A stretch of 64,000 bases of DNA, from positions 62,001 to 126,000 of the forward strand of contig NZ_QGGV01000008.1 in assembly GCF_003148765.1 (NCBI RefSeq), in the 5' to 3' direction. Under the pieces are notes generated by a model. That model had not been told where the DNA came from and made no database searches. It worked only from the letters and a program-made list of their open reading frames with translations. The DNA comes from Silicimonas algicola (GTDB taxonomy: Bacteria > Pseudomonadota > Alphaproteobacteria > Rhodobacterales > Rhodobacteraceae). The translations under genes were made by a program, and so were the position numbers. The first letter of the stretch is position 1. Every line of letters begins with the position of its first letter. Below are positions 34,696 to 44,498 of the stretch, in pieces.

Positions 34696-35253
34696 TCAGC
34701 CGGCGTAGGCGGTGCAGTTTGCATCCAGACCCGGCGCCAGCCAGCCGCCAGCTTTCACGGACAGATCGCTGTTGAAGACGGTGACGTACTGCCACCCCTC
34801 CTCTTCCCAATGCGCGAAGCGAACGACGTCCGCGGTGGCGATCGCGCCCAAGGCCTCGGCCGCGTCCGAGCGTCCGGCGCGGAGCGGCGTCTCGGGTCCG
34901 TTCCAGCCGAGGCAAAGCGAATCCGTCAAGTCCCGCACGGGCAGGTCGACAAGCCGTTGCCGCACGGCCAGATCGTCGAGGTCGAGCGCAGGCCGCGAGG
35001 TGTCGACCTGACATGTCTCCTCGGCCTCGCGAGCCATCAGGCGCTCGACGAGACCGGCGTCGCGCCGGGACACGGCCGCGGTCTTGCCGGTGCAGCCCTC
35101 ATTGCCGAACACGGACTGGCCCAGGGTGGAGCCAAAGCAGTATCCCCCCCGGTCCATGACCAGGTTTCGCGTGAACCAGAGGTCATCGCAGACCGCATCC
35201 GCGCGGGCGGCGAATGGAAACAGGACCAACAGGAAGAAGAGAATGAATCGCAT
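34696..35253 (-). CDS. Secreted YARHG-domain protein (DUF4453-like)
   Basis: The 185-residue protein has a signal peptide (FILFFLLVLFPFAARADA, cleavage after ADA). It is followed by a YARHG-like motif CDDLWFTRNLVMDRGGYCFG and a cysteine-containing domain ending in NCTAYAG. It should be periplasmic. Family members are common in Rhodobacterales but uncharacterised. Convergent with the SET gene. Confidence 0.75.
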   Translation of the reverse strand: MRFILFFLLVLFPFAARADAVCDDLWFTRNLVMDRGGYCFGSTLGQSVFGNEGCTGKTAAVSRRDAGLVERLMAREAEETCQVDTSRPALDLDDLAVRQRLVDLPVRDLTDSLCLGWNGPETPLRAGRSDAAEALGAIATADVVRFAHWEEEGWQYVTVFNSDLSVKAGGWLAPGLDANCTAYAG

Positions 35254-35465
35254 TGTCGTGAATTAACCATCGGCAGAGGTTCGATCAATGCGGCTTTCCG
35301 CCTCTCGCGGCATCGTCAATTTTCGTGTGCGGAAACAGTTCTTGCACCCTTTCCGGGGCCTCCCGCCCTGTGCCCAAGGCAGGAGCACCCTACATCATCA
35401 AGCATCGGCCGCCCGAGCGTGTCAGGCGGTCAACCGTCTGCGCGTCAACATGAATCGATCCGGTC

Positions 35466-36938
35466 ATGCAGTCGACACACCATCGCAACCCCCGCACCGC
35501 ACAGGTCGCCGCCATGGCGCTCCTGGCCCCTGCGTTGGTCTGGTTTGCGGCCGCGACCGTGCCAGGACTTCAGGCCGCCTATTCCTATTGGTTCGACGAA
35601 CTTTACAGCGTTGTCATCAGCCGCGACGATCTGGGCAGCGCCCTTCGCCTGACGTTCGAGGACGTCCACCCTCCGCTCTATCAGGTCATCCTCTGGGCGT
35701 GGATGTCGCTCTTCGGCAGCGGCGAAAGCGCGACCCGCGCGCTGTCGGTGGTGGCCATGCTTGCGGGTCTCGGTGTCCTTCTGAGCCTACGCAGGCACCT
35801 CGGGCTGACGACGACGCTGGTGCTCTCGGCCTTCGTCCTTCTTAGCCCTCAGACCGTGTATTACGCGCAGGAGACGCGCAGCTACGCGCTTTTGCTGTTC
35901 CTCGGCTGTCTCTGCCTTCGCGCCCTCGTGACCCGTGACCGGCGTCTGCTTTACGTCTCGGCCCTGCTTCTGGGCCTGACGCACTATTTTGGCGCCATCC
36001 TCGGCACCCTGGCGCTGACCTATCTTGTGCTGACGCGCCCGACGCCTCGTACCTTCCTTGCCGCGCTGGCTGTCTTCTGCCTGATCGCGGCCTGGCCTGC
36101 GGCTCAGCTTGCGGCCGGATCCACGGCCGACCTTCTCGGCGGCAACTTCTGGATCCGTACTGGGTCCAGGCACGCCGTCGAACTGGGAATCGCCGCCGCC
36201 TGGCCGGGTCTGGACCTGCTCATGGGGAAGGTCTCGGGCGCGCTCGGACTTGCGGGCGAGACCGCGGAGACCGTGGCGGCCCTCGGGGTAGTGGCCGTGG
36301 TCACCATGCTTGGTCTTGCCGTTGTCCTTTTCGCGCGCCGGGATGCGAAACTTCTGATGCTGGCGGGCGGGACCGTCGGCGCGCTTGTCTTCGTGGTCGG
36401 CGCCCTCAGCCTGCACACGCCGCTCGCGACGTCGCGCAACTTCATCGAACTCGTGCCGTTCGGTGCTCTGGCGCTCGCTATCCCGCTGGCGCGGGCATTA
36501 CGGGGACCGGTGTGGGCGTCCGTCCCGGCGATGGCCTTCTGCGCCCTCTACGCCACCGTCTCGATCTCGCACAGCGCCACTCAGATGGCGGTGCGCAAGA
36601 ACCCCTCGCATCCCTACCAAGCCCTGCTCGCCCATGCGGAGGCCGCGGCCGAGGCCGGTGACGTGCCCCTTTTCCTCTATGACGTGAAGGCGCCGGTCTT
36701 TCGCGACATCATGGCTTTCTACCTGTCCGAGCCGGACCAGGCCGAAGCCATGAAGTATGCGGAGGGCGAGGCGGACCTGCCGCCCGATTTCATCCTGCTG
36801 TTTCTGAACGAAAGCTGCGAGAGGCTCGGAGAGGACCTCGAACGGCTGTCGAAATCCTACCAGTCGACCGAAATCGACGGGACGTTCTCACAGGGCTGCT
36901 ACTACACTTCGGGCGCCCTGCGGCTCTCCCGGTCCTGA
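35466..36938 (+). CDS. Membrane glycosyltransferase (GT39/ArnT-like)
   Basis: This 490-residue protein has about ten hydrophobic segments. The first extramembrane loop has the acidic motif YWFDELYSVVISRDD and the second has FEDVHPPLYQVI, as in the GT-C enzymes that use polyprenyl-phosphate sugars. The C-terminal 120 residues are soluble and periplasmic. It would transfer a sugar to a lipid or protein outside the inner membrane. No neighbouring gene shows the acceptor. No good ribosome site precedes the ATG. Confidence 0.8.
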   Translation: MQSTHHRNPRTAQVAAMALLAPALVWFAAATVPGLQAAYSYWFDELYSVVISRDDLGSALRLTFEDVHPPLYQVILWAWMSLFGSGESATRALSVVAMLAGLGVLLSLRRHLGLTTTLVLSAFVLLSPQTVYYAQETRSYALLLFLGCLCLRALVTRDRRLLYVSALLLGLTHYFGAILGTLALTYLVLTRPTPRTFLAALAVFCLIAAWPAAQLAAGSTADLLGGNFWIRTGSRHAVELGIAAAWPGLDLLMGKVSGALGLAGETAETVAALGVVAVVTMLGLAVVLFARRDAKLLMLAGGTVGALVFVVGALSLHTPLATSRNFIELVPFGALALAIPLARALRGPVWASVPAMAFCALYATVSISHSATQMAVRKNPSHPYQALLAHAEAAAEAGDVPLFLYDVKAPVFRDIMAFYLSEPDQAEAMKYAEGEADLPPDFILLFLNESCERLGEDLERLSKSYQSTEIDGTFSQGCYYTSGALRLSRS

Positions 36939-36939
36939 C

Positions 36940-36974
36940 GGACGTCGGGCGCCCGCATGGGGCGCCCGAAGTCC
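36940..36974. terminator. Bidirectional hairpin between glycosyltransferase and pntB
   Basis: The arms 36940-36954 and 36960-36974 are complementary at 14 of 15 positions (GGACGTCGGGCGCCC against its partner) around a GCATG loop, between two convergent stop codons. Confidence 0.65.
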
Positions 36975-36982
36975 AGACCGTC

Positions 36983-38464
36983 TCAGTCGATCTTCGGCAT
37001 CAGGTTGTCCAGGCTGGCCTTGGCGTCGCCATAGAACATCCGCGTGTTCTCTTTGTAGAACAGCGGGTTTTCGATGCCCGAATACCCCGTGCCCTGGCCG
37101 CGCTTCGACACGAAGACCTGCTTGGCTTTCCAGACCTCGAGCACCGGCATCCCGGCGATCGGCGAGTTCGGGTCGTCCTGCGCCGCCGGGTTCACGATGT
37201 CGTTCGAGCCAATGACGATGACGACGTCGGTCTTGGGGAAGTCGTCGTTGATCTCGTCCATTTCGAGCACGATGTCGTAGGGCACCTTCGCCTCGGCCAG
37301 AAGCACGTTCATGTGCCCCGGAAGACGTCCCGCGACGGGATGGATGGCGAAGCGGACCTCCTTGCCCTGCGCGCGAAGCTTGCGCGTCAGCTCGCTGACC
37401 GACTGCTGCGCCTGCGCCACCGCCATGCCGTAGCCCGGCACGATGATGACGGAGTCCGCCTCGTTCAGCGCCGCCGCGACGCCATCGGCGTCGATGGCGA
37501 TCTGTTCGCCCTCGATGTCCTGCGCCGGGCCCTGCGTGCCGCCGAATCCGCCAAGGATCACGCTCACGAAGTGCCGGTTCATCGCCTTGCACATGATGTA
37601 GGACAGGATCGCGCCCGATGAGCCGACCAAGGCGCCGGTCACGATCAGGAGGTCGTTGCCAAGCGTGAAGCCGATGGCCGCCGCCGCCCAGCCAGAATAG
37701 CTGTTCAGCATCGAGACGACGACCGGCATGTCCGCGCCGCCGATCCCCATGATCAGGTGCCAGCCGATGAAGCCCGCGATCAGCGCCACCAGAACCATCG
37801 TCCAGATGCCCGCGCCGTTGAAGTACAGAAGCCCCAGGATCAGGCAGAGCGCCAGCGAGATCGCGTTCAGCCAGTGACCCGAAATGAAGGGCACCGGGCT
37901 TTCATCCGACGGCAGCATCAGCTTCTTGGGCTTGCCATCGATCTTGCCCGCGAGTTTTCCGAAAGCGACAATCGAGCCGGTGAAGGTCACGGCCCCGATG
38001 AAGATGCCGAGGAACACCTCGACCTTCAGGATTGCGACCTCGGTCGGGTCCTTGTGCCACAGCGTCTCGCCGAAGGCCGTCAGGTCGGCGGCGAACATGT
38101 TGACGCCCTGCGCCTTCATCTCGTTCACCGCACTCAGCATGATGTCGGCGTTGAGCCCGATGAACACCGCCGCGAGACCGACGAAAGAGTGCAGCGCCGC
38201 GACGAGTTGCGGCATCTCGGTCATCTGGACGCGACCGGCCACGTACTGGCCGGCGAAGGCGCCCGCCGCGATGGCCACGACGATCAGCCAGAGGTTCTGG
38301 ACGCCCGGCGCAAGCACTGTGGCCAGCACCGCGACGGCCATGCCGGCGATGCCGTACCAGACCGCGCGCTTGGCGCTTTCCTGGTTCGACAGCCCGCCGA
38401 GTGACAGGATGAACAGGACGGATGCCGCGATGTAGGCGGCAGAGACGAGTCCGTTGGACAGCAT
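36983..38464 (-). CDS. pntB: NAD(P) transhydrogenase beta subunit
   Basis: The 493-residue inner-membrane subunit has nine or so helices in residues 1-270, then the NADP-binding domain dIII with [15 protein letters not shown] and [17 protein letters not shown]. With PntA it couples proton inflow to reduction of NADP by NADH. It follows pntA by 13 bp in one operon. Confidence 0.96.
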   Translation of the reverse strand: MLSNGLVSAAYIAASVLFILSLGGLSNQESAKRAVWYGIAGMAVAVLATVLAPGVQNLWLIVVAIAAGAFAGQYVAGRVQMTEMPQLVAALHSFVGLAAVFIGLNADIMLSAVNEMKAQGVNMFAADLTAFGETLWHKDPTEVAILKVEVFLGIFIGAVTFTGSIVAFGKLAGKIDGKPKKLMLPSDESPVPFISGHWLNAISLALCLILGLLYFNGAGIWTMVLVALIAGFIGWHLIMGIGGADMPVVVSMLNSYSGWAAAAIGFTLGNDLLIVTGALVGSSGAILSYIMCKAMNRHFVSVILGGFGGTQGPAQDIEGEQIAIDADGVAAALNEADSVIIVPGYGMAVAQAQQSVSELTRKLRAQGKEVRFAIHPVAGRLPGHMNVLLAEAKVPYDIVLEMDEINDDFPKTDVVIVIGSNDIVNPAAQDDPNSPIAGMPVLEVWKAKQVFVSKRGQGTGYSGIENPLFYKENTRMFYGDAKASLDNLMPKID

Positions 38465-38477
38465 GACTACCTCCTCC

Positions 38478-40049
38478 TCACGACTTCTGGAACATGGCGA
38501 GCATCCGGCGCGTGACCTGGAACCCGCCGACGATGTTGATGGAAGCGATCAGCACTCCCACGAAGCTCAGAAGCACCACCAGCAAACTCGACGCCCCGAT
38601 CTGAAGCAGCGCGCCGACGACGATGATGCCCGAAATCGCGTTGGTCACCGCCATCAGCGGCGTGTGAAGCGCGTGGCTGACGTTCCAGATCACCTGGAAG
38701 CCCACGAAGCAGGCCAGCGCGAAGACGATGAAGTGCGACATGAAGCTCTCGGGAGCGTAGGCCCCGATCATCAGCATGACCGCAGCGCCGACGACGAGCA
38801 GGGTCACCTGCCGCTTCGTTGCGTCGGCGAAGTCGGCCTTCTCCTTCGCGCGCCGTTCCTCGACGGTCAACTCCTTCGGTTTGTCCTTCTTCGGCTGCGC
38901 CGCGATGGCCGGCACCTTCGGAGGCGGGGGCGGCCAGGTGATGTCGCCGCCATGCGTGACGGTGGCCCCCCGGATCACGTCGTCCTCCATGTTGTGGACC
39001 ACCTGCCCGTCCTTGGCCGGCGTGAGGTCCGTCATCATGTGGCGCACGTTGGTGGAGTAGAGCAGCGACGACTGCGTCGCCATGCGTGACGGGAAATCGG
39101 TGTAGCCGACGATGGTCACGCCGTTGTCGGTGACGATCTTCTGGTCCTTGACGGTCAGCTCGCAGTTGCCGCCGCGTTCGGCTGCGAGGTCGACGATGAC
39201 CGAGCCCGGTTTCATCGCCTCGACCATGTCCTGCGTCCAGAGCACGGGCGCGTCGCGACCGGGGATCAGCGCCGTCGTGATGACGATGTCCACCTCGGGG
39301 GCTAGCTCTCGAAACTTCTCGAGCTGCTTCTCGCGGAACTCGGGCGACGACGGTGCGGCATAGCCACCCGTGGCGGCGCCGTCCTGGGATGTCTCCTCGA
39401 AGTCGAGATAGACGAATTGCGCGCCCATGCTCTCGATCTGCTCGGCCACTTCGGGACGCACGTCGAAGGCATAGGTGATCGCGCCGAGCGAGGTCGCCGT
39501 GCCGATGGCGGCAAGACCCGCGACGCCCGCGCCGATGACCAGCACCTTGGCAGGAGGCACCTTGCCCGCCGCCGTGATCTGGCCGGTGAAGAAGCGTCCG
39601 AAGTTGTTTCCCGCTTCGATCACCGCACGGTAGCCGGCGATGTTCGCCATGGACGACAGCGCGTCCATCTTCTGCGCGCGACTGATGCGGGGCACCATGT
39701 CCATCGCGATGACGTTGGCGCCCTGCGCCTTTGCCGTTTCCATGAGAGCGCCGTTCTGCGCCGGCCAGAAGAACGAGATGAGGGTCTGCCCCTCCTTCAG
39801 CTTCTTCGCCTCCGCCTCGGAGGGCGGCTGGACCTTGGCGACGATATCGGCCTCTTTCCAGAGGTTCGCGCCGGTCACGACCTTGACGCCCGCCTCCTGG
39901 TAGGCCGCGTCCGTGAAGCCCGCCTTCTCGCCCGCGCCCTTTTCGATCAGGCATTCGTAGCCAAGCTTCTGAAGGTCCCTGGCGCTTTGGGGCGTCATCG
40001 CCACGCGCGCCTCTCCCGCCGCCGATTCCTTCGGCGCTCCGATTCTCAT
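38478..40049 (-). CDS. pntA: NAD(P) transhydrogenase alpha subunit
   Basis: The 523-residue protein begins [20 protein letters not shown], has the NAD-binding motif [13 protein letters not shown] and the RQD-type loop region [14 protein letters not shown] cytoplasmic dI domain is followed by a charged linker and four C-terminal membrane helices. The single-chain alpha subunit is of the E. coli type rather than the split Rhodospirillum type. ATG 40049 is the family start; an ATG nine bases upstream is possible. Upstream lies a divergent spacer with two palindromes shared with kynU. Confidence 0.95.
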   Translation of the reverse strand: MRIGAPKESAAGEARVAMTPQSARDLQKLGYECLIEKGAGEKAGFTDAAYQEAGVKVVTGANLWKEADIVAKVQPPSEAEAKKLKEGQTLISFFWPAQNGALMETAKAQGANVIAMDMVPRISRAQKMDALSSMANIAGYRAVIEAGNNFGRFFTGQITAAGKVPPAKVLVIGAGVAGLAAIGTATSLGAITYAFDVRPEVAEQIESMGAQFVYLDFEETSQDGAATGGYAAPSSPEFREKQLEKFRELAPEVDIVITTALIPGRDAPVLWTQDMVEAMKPGSVIVDLAAERGGNCELTVKDQKIVTDNGVTIVGYTDFPSRMATQSSLLYSTNVRHMMTDLTPAKDGQVVHNMEDDVIRGATVTHGGDITWPPPPPKVPAIAAQPKKDKPKELTVEERRAKEKADFADATKRQVTLLVVGAAVMLMIGAYAPESFMSHFIVFALACFVGFQVIWNVSHALHTPLMAVTNAISGIIVVGALLQIGASSLLVVLLSFVGVLIASINIVGGFQVTRRMLAMFQKS

Positions 40050-40139
40050 GGGTCGCATCCCCCCGTTAGGTGGCCGTCCGGTACGACGCCCGCCCGACCT
40101 GTCTAAAGGCGGCCCCACGCTTTGCCAAGCTCTTGGAAC

Positions 40140-40171
40140 TGCGCCTTTTGGCGCAGGTATACCAGTATACC
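40140..40171. promoter_or_regulatory. Two abutting palindromes in the pntA-kynU spacer
   Basis: TGCGCC-TTTT-GGCGCA (40140-40155) is immediately followed by GGTATAC-CA-GTATACC (40156-40171); both are perfect. The GTATACC arms resemble operators of GntR-family repressors. The site ends 29 bp before the first kynU ATG. Confidence 0.55.
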
Positions 40172-40200
40172 GCGGCATTCCGGAGAGAGCCGTCTGGCAC

Positions 40201-41424
40201 ATGCGGAGCGACACCGCTACGACTTGGCCCATGACCGATTTCGCCGCCACGCGCCGCCTGTTCGACCTGCCGGAAGGCGTGATCTACATGGACGGCAATT
40301 CTCTGGGGCCGCTGCCGCGCGCCGCCGTGCGCCGCCTCGACCGCGCCGCGCGCGAGGAATGGGGCGGGATGCTCATCACCGCCTGGAATCGCGCGGGGTG
40401 GATGGACATGCCACGCCGGCTCGGCGACCGCATCGCCCGGTTGATCGGTGCCCCGGAGGGGTCGGTGGTGGTCGGCGACACGCTGTCGATCCGGCTTTGG
40501 CAGGCGCTTGCCTCCGCTCTCGACCTGAACCCCGGCCGGCGGGTGATCCTGAGCGATTCCGGCAACTTCCCGTCTGACCTTTACATGGCCCAAGGCCTGA
40601 TCCGCACGCTCGGACGCGGGCACGATCTGCGCGTGGTCGCCCCGGACGAGGTGGAAAGCGCCATCGACGACAGCGTGGCGGTCCTGATGCTGACCGAGGT
40701 CGATTATCGGACCGGACGGCTGCACGACATGGCCGCCCTGAGCGCGCAGGCGAAGGCCGCAGGGGCGCTGACCGTCTGGGATCTCGCGCATTCCGCCGGG
40801 GCCATTCCGGTCGATGTGACGGGCGCCGGGGCGGATTTCGCCGTCGGCTGCACCTATAAGTATCTCAACGGAGGTCCGGGCGCCCCGGCCTTCATCCATG
40901 TCGCGCCGCGCCACCTTCCGAACGTCACCCCTGCCCTCGCGGGCTGGCTCGGCCACCGCGCACCCTTCGACTTCGACCCGGACTATCGGCCAGCGGACGG
41001 CATCGACCGGATGCGCGTCGGTACGCCGCCGGTCCTGCAGATGGCCGCGCTCGACGCCGCGCTGGATGTCTGGGAGGGGGTCGACATGGCCGACCTTCGG
41101 CAGAGATCGATGGAATTGTCCGAACGGTTCGTCTCGGCCGTCCTCGCAGGCTGCCCCGACCTTGCCCTCGCTTCGCCCGAGGACCCGACAGCGCGCGGCA
41201 GCCAGGTGTCGTTCCGACATCCCCAAGGGTACGCGGTCATGCAGGCCCTGATCGAAGCCGGGGTCGTCGGAGATTTCCGGGCACCTGATCTCCTGCGGTT
41301 CGGGATCACGCCGCTCTACCTCTCCGAAGGCGATATCGACCGGGCCGCAGAAAAACTTGCCGAGATCATAGGCTCGGGGAGCTGGAACGACCCTCGATTT
41401 CATCGCCGGGCTGCGGTGACGTGA
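40201..41424 (+). CDS. kynU: Kynureninase
   Basis: The 407-residue PLP enzyme has [18 protein letters not shown], the PLP-binding [13 protein letters not shown] and the Schiff-base lysine in [11 protein letters not shown], all diagnostic of kynureninase, which releases anthranilate and alanine from kynurenine in tryptophan breakdown. Two starts are possible: 40201, used here, and an ATG at 40231 nearer the family start. No kynurenine formamidase or tryptophan dioxygenase gene is in the window. Confidence 0.94.
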   Translation: MRSDTATTWPMTDFAATRRLFDLPEGVIYMDGNSLGPLPRAAVRRLDRAAREEWGGMLITAWNRAGWMDMPRRLGDRIARLIGAPEGSVVVGDTLSIRLWQALASALDLNPGRRVILSDSGNFPSDLYMAQGLIRTLGRGHDLRVVAPDEVESAIDDSVAVLMLTEVDYRTGRLHDMAALSAQAKAAGALTVWDLAHSAGAIPVDVTGAGADFAVGCTYKYLNGGPGAPAFIHVAPRHLPNVTPALAGWLGHRAPFDFDPDYRPADGIDRMRVGTPPVLQMAALDAALDVWEGVDMADLRQRSMELSERFVSAVLAGCPDLALASPEDPTARGSQVSFRHPQGYAVMQALIEAGVVGDFRAPDLLRFGITPLYLSEGDIDRAAEKLAEIIGSGSWNDPRFHRRAAVT

Positions 41425-41452
41425 TCCTCGGGCGCTTCCACTACATCTAGAG

Positions 41453-41488
41453 GGAGAATTCTCCTTTTTCCATATGTCTTGCGACATA
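41453..41488. promoter_or_regulatory. Palindromes upstream of the RTX/Hint gene
   Basis: GGAGAATTCTCC (41453-41464), followed by five T, is a perfect palindrome, and TATGTC-TTGC-GACATA (41473-41488) is a second one. They lie 30-60 bp after kynU and 120-160 bp before the RTX gene. The first could be a weak kynU terminator; the second looks like an operator. Confidence 0.4.
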
Positions 41489-41610
41489 CGACAAGCTGTA
41501 GCAGGGTCAGCTTCAACGATTCCTTTTCGCCCTGCTGCCAGCTCGAGCTTGAAGGAAGTCTACAAGAAACTGGGGGCAAGCGGCATTACGGCCGCCGGGA
41601 GTTTTCTGCC

Positions 41611-43593
41611 ATGCCTGTCGGCTATCGCGTCAATTTGGGCGGCAATACGCTTGATCCCGGCGATTCCGTCGGGACCACACCGATCACCTTCACTGCGGCT
41701 GAGACCATCGGTACCGGGAACTGGTCTTACACGTATTTCAACGGCTTTTTCAATGTGAACGCGAATGGCGGTGGCACGTACTACCTTGCCACCGATGGAT
41801 ACGTCTACTTCGACCCCAGTGCCTCGAACGCCGACAGCCGAACCATCGTCTCGGCCCAGACCACGGCGACGCCCGCCTATACCGGACCCATCTACGGCAC
41901 CACCGGCAACGACGCGGCGCTGACGGGAACCATCGGCGACGATACGATCTATGGCGGCACCCTGCCCAACCCGACGACTGGCACAGGCGACGACACCGTC
42001 TCGGGCGGTGCCGGTGACGACACGATCTTCGGAGGCGATGGCGGCGATTCCATCTCGGGCGGGACCGGGTCGGACAGCATTTCGGGCGGTTCCGGAAGCG
42101 ACACGCTGAACGGCGGCGGCGGGGTCGCAAGTTCACTTCGTGCCGAGAAATCCTTGAACTGGAGCCAGCAGGGCGGCGACGAAACCGGGCTCGAGGCTGG
42201 GTTCACCCAGGACACCGGCACGATTTCCGTGACCTTCACCTATTCCGACGATGGCGCCGGAGATTCCGGGCAGGTCGAAACCGGGTCGGTGCAGTACGTC
42301 GCAGGGGGCGAACCCTTCGCGACCAACTCCTCGCTGGAACTGCGCGGCACGGGAAATGGCGCCACGTCGACCGCCACGCTGGAATTCTCGAGCAACGATC
42401 CAGACGTTTCGGACGAGGTCGCCAACGTCAGGTTCCGCATCAACGACGTCGACACCGGCGGCTGGCAGGACCAGATCGTGGTGCTGGCCTACGACGCCGA
42501 CGGCAACGCCGTGCCGGTCACGCTGAGCGCCGCCGGCAACGACACCGTATCCGGGAGTACCATCATCGCGGGCCCCGGCGGCGACAGCTCGAACGAGCCG
42601 GACGGATCGGTCCTCGTGCAGATCGCCGGCCCCGTCGCGCGGATCGAGATCGTCTACTCGAACCTCACCGCAAGCAGCCAGATCGTGTTCGTCACCGACG
42701 TCCACTTTCAGCCGGTCGAGATCGACGGGGCCGACACGCTGGACGGCGGGGCGGGCAACGACGTGATCGTCCTCGGCGGCGGCGACATCGGACAGGGGGG
42801 CGACGGCAACGACACCTTCACCATCGACGCGGCCGCGCTGACGGGGGCGGCCATAACCGTGGCCGGCGGCGAGAGCGCGGAATCCGGTGCGGGCGACACA
42901 CTCGACCTTACCGGCGTCCTCCAGAAGGGGTCGATCGTCTATTCCAACCTCGACGACGGCGCGGGCGGCCTTTCCGGCACGGCGACGCTGATCGACGGTT
43001 CCGTCCTCACCTTCTCGGAAATCGAGACGATCATCTGTTTCACGGCGGGCACCATGATCCGCACGCCGCGCGGCGAGCGGCAGATCGAGACGCTCAAGCC
43101 CGGCGACATGGTCACGACGCTGGACCGCGGTGAGCAACCTCTGCGCTGGATCGGGCGCCGCACCGTTCCCGCGACGGGGGTTCTTGCGCCGATCCGCTTC
43201 GCCACCGGAAGCTATGGCAACCACCGCGACCTTCTGGTGTCGCCGCAGCACAGGATGCTGTGCCGGGGCTATGCGGCGCAGCTTCTGTTCGGCGAAACCG
43301 AGGTGCTGGCCCCCGCGAAATCCCTCGTCGACGATTTCCAGGTGACGATCGACTACGGCGGGATGGTGACCTATGTCCACATGCTGTTCGACCGGCACGA
43401 GATCGTCATCGCCAACGGCGCCCCGTCCGAAAGCTTCTATCCGGGGAGGTGCGGACTCGATAGCCTGTCCGATCCGTCGCGGGATGAGTTGTTCAGGCTG
43501 TTCCCAACCCTTCGGTCGGACGCCGGGTCCTATGGACCGGCAAGCCGCACCTGCGTGAAGGGTTCGGAGGCGCGCGCTCTCGCAATGGTCTGA
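41611..43593 (+). CDS. RTX calcium-binding protein with C-terminal Hint domain
   Basis: The 660-residue protein has no N-terminal signal peptide. Residues about 110-170 contain glycine-aspartate repeats (GDDTVSGGAGDDTIFGG and related) of the RTX type, a second repeat block lies near 370-400, and a Hint (hedgehog/intein) domain begins at C476 in CFTAGTMIRTPRG and runs to about residue 610. RTX repeats suggest type I secretion and calcium binding. The Hint domain could self-cleave at C476; roseobacters carry many such proteins of unknown role. The ATG at 41611 follows GGGAG. No type I secretion genes adjoin. Confidence 0.88.
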   Translation: MPVGYRVNLGGNTLDPGDSVGTTPITFTAAETIGTGNWSYTYFNGFFNVNANGGGTYYLATDGYVYFDPSASNADSRTIVSAQTTATPAYTGPIYGTTGNDAALTGTIGDDTIYGGTLPNPTTGTGDDTVSGGAGDDTIFGGDGGDSISGGTGSDSISGGSGSDTLNGGGGVASSLRAEKSLNWSQQGGDETGLEAGFTQDTGTISVTFTYSDDGAGDSGQVETGSVQYVAGGEPFATNSSLELRGTGNGATSTATLEFSSNDPDVSDEVANVRFRINDVDTGGWQDQIVVLAYDADGNAVPVTLSAAGNDTVSGSTIIAGPGGDSSNEPDGSVLVQIAGPVARIEIVYSNLTASSQIVFVTDVHFQPVEIDGADTLDGGAGNDVIVLGGGDIGQGGDGNDTFTIDAAALTGAAITVAGGESAESGAGDTLDLTGVLQKGSIVYSNLDDGAGGLSGTATLIDGSVLTFSEIETIICFTAGTMIRTPRGERQIETLKPGDMVTTLDRGEQPLRWIGRRTVPATGVLAPIRFATGSYGNHRDLLVSPQHRMLCRGYAAQLLFGETEVLAPAKSLVDDFQVTIDYGGMVTYVHMLFDRHEIVIANGAPSESFYPGRCGLDSLSDPSRDELFRLFPTLRSDAGSYGPASRTCVKGSEARALAMV

Positions 43594-43611
43594 GCCGCGG
43601 CGCGGGCCGCG

Positions 43612-44382
43612 TCAGGCGCTCTTCAGCCTCGCTGGACGGTCGCCCTTGGCCCAGGACCGCGCCGCGTCGCCGAACGCTTCGAACAGGGGCTTCGACACGG
43701 GATCCTGGTCGGCCTTGTATTCCGGGTGCCACTGCACGCCGAGCGCGAAGCCAGGCGCGCCCTCGACATAGATCGCCTCGGGCGTGCCGTCGGGGGCGTG
43801 GCCGTCGATCACGATGCGCTCGCCCTTTGCCTTGATCCCCTGCCCGTGCAGCGTGTTGGTCATCACCTTCGGCTTGCCGAACAGACGATGGAAGACGCCG
43901 CCTTCGGTCAACGTCACCTCGTGCCGAAGCTCGAACTTCTGCTCGATGGTGCCGTCGGGCGGCATACGGTGGTTCATGCGCCCTGGAAGCTCGCGGATTT
44001 CGGGATAAAGCGAGCCGCCCATGGCGACGTTCAGCTCCTGAAAGCCGCGACAGATGGCCAGGATCGGCTGTCCCTCGGCCACGCACTCGCGGATCAGGCG
44101 CAGCGCCAGCCTGTCCCGTGAGCGGTCGAAGGTGCCATGCGCGGGCGTCTCGTCCTCGCCGTATTCCTCGGGGTGGACGTTGGCGCGGCCGCCGGTGAAG
44201 ACGAAGCCGTCGCAGGCCCGGCGGAGTTCGGCCAGATCGACAAGGTCGGGGCAGCTTGGCACGATAAGGGGCAGCGCCCCGGCGACGTGTCGAACCGCCC
44301 AGCTGTTCATCTGACCGCCGACATGCACGGGGTACTGATCGTTCATGAGGTACGAGTTACCGATGATACCGACGACCGCCAT
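43612..44382 (-). CDS. Class I glutamine amidotransferase (gamma-glutamyl hydrolase/PuuD-like)
   Basis: The 256-residue protein has the nucleophile C111 in AICRGFQELNVAMGG and the His-Glu pair in VQWHPEYK. It also has the loops VFTGGRANVHPEEYG and MTNTLHGQGIK, as in peptidase C26 hydrolases such as PuuD that release GABA from gamma-glutamyl-GABA. The ATG at 44382 puts the conserved MAVVGIIGNSY first. Polyamine catabolism would be the expected context; an ornithine decarboxylase gene lies about 10 kb away. Confidence 0.87.
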   Translation of the reverse strand: MAVVGIIGNSYLMNDQYPVHVGGQMNSWAVRHVAGALPLIVPSCPDLVDLAELRRACDGFVFTGGRANVHPEEYGEDETPAHGTFDRSRDRLALRLIRECVAEGQPILAICRGFQELNVAMGGSLYPEIRELPGRMNHRMPPDGTIEQKFELRHEVTLTEGGVFHRLFGKPKVMTNTLHGQGIKAKGERIVIDGHAPDGTPEAIYVEGAPGFALGVQWHPEYKADQDPVSKPLFEAFGDAARSWAKGDRPARLKSA

Positions 44383-44498
44383 GTGGACCTTATCCTTTCC
44401 GAGCCCTTGACCCCAGTCTTGCCGAATCGTGGAGGAACGGCAATCCAATCGCACGGATGAGTGAAGAAACGCCTGAAATCGTGGCGTTTCCGCCTGCC

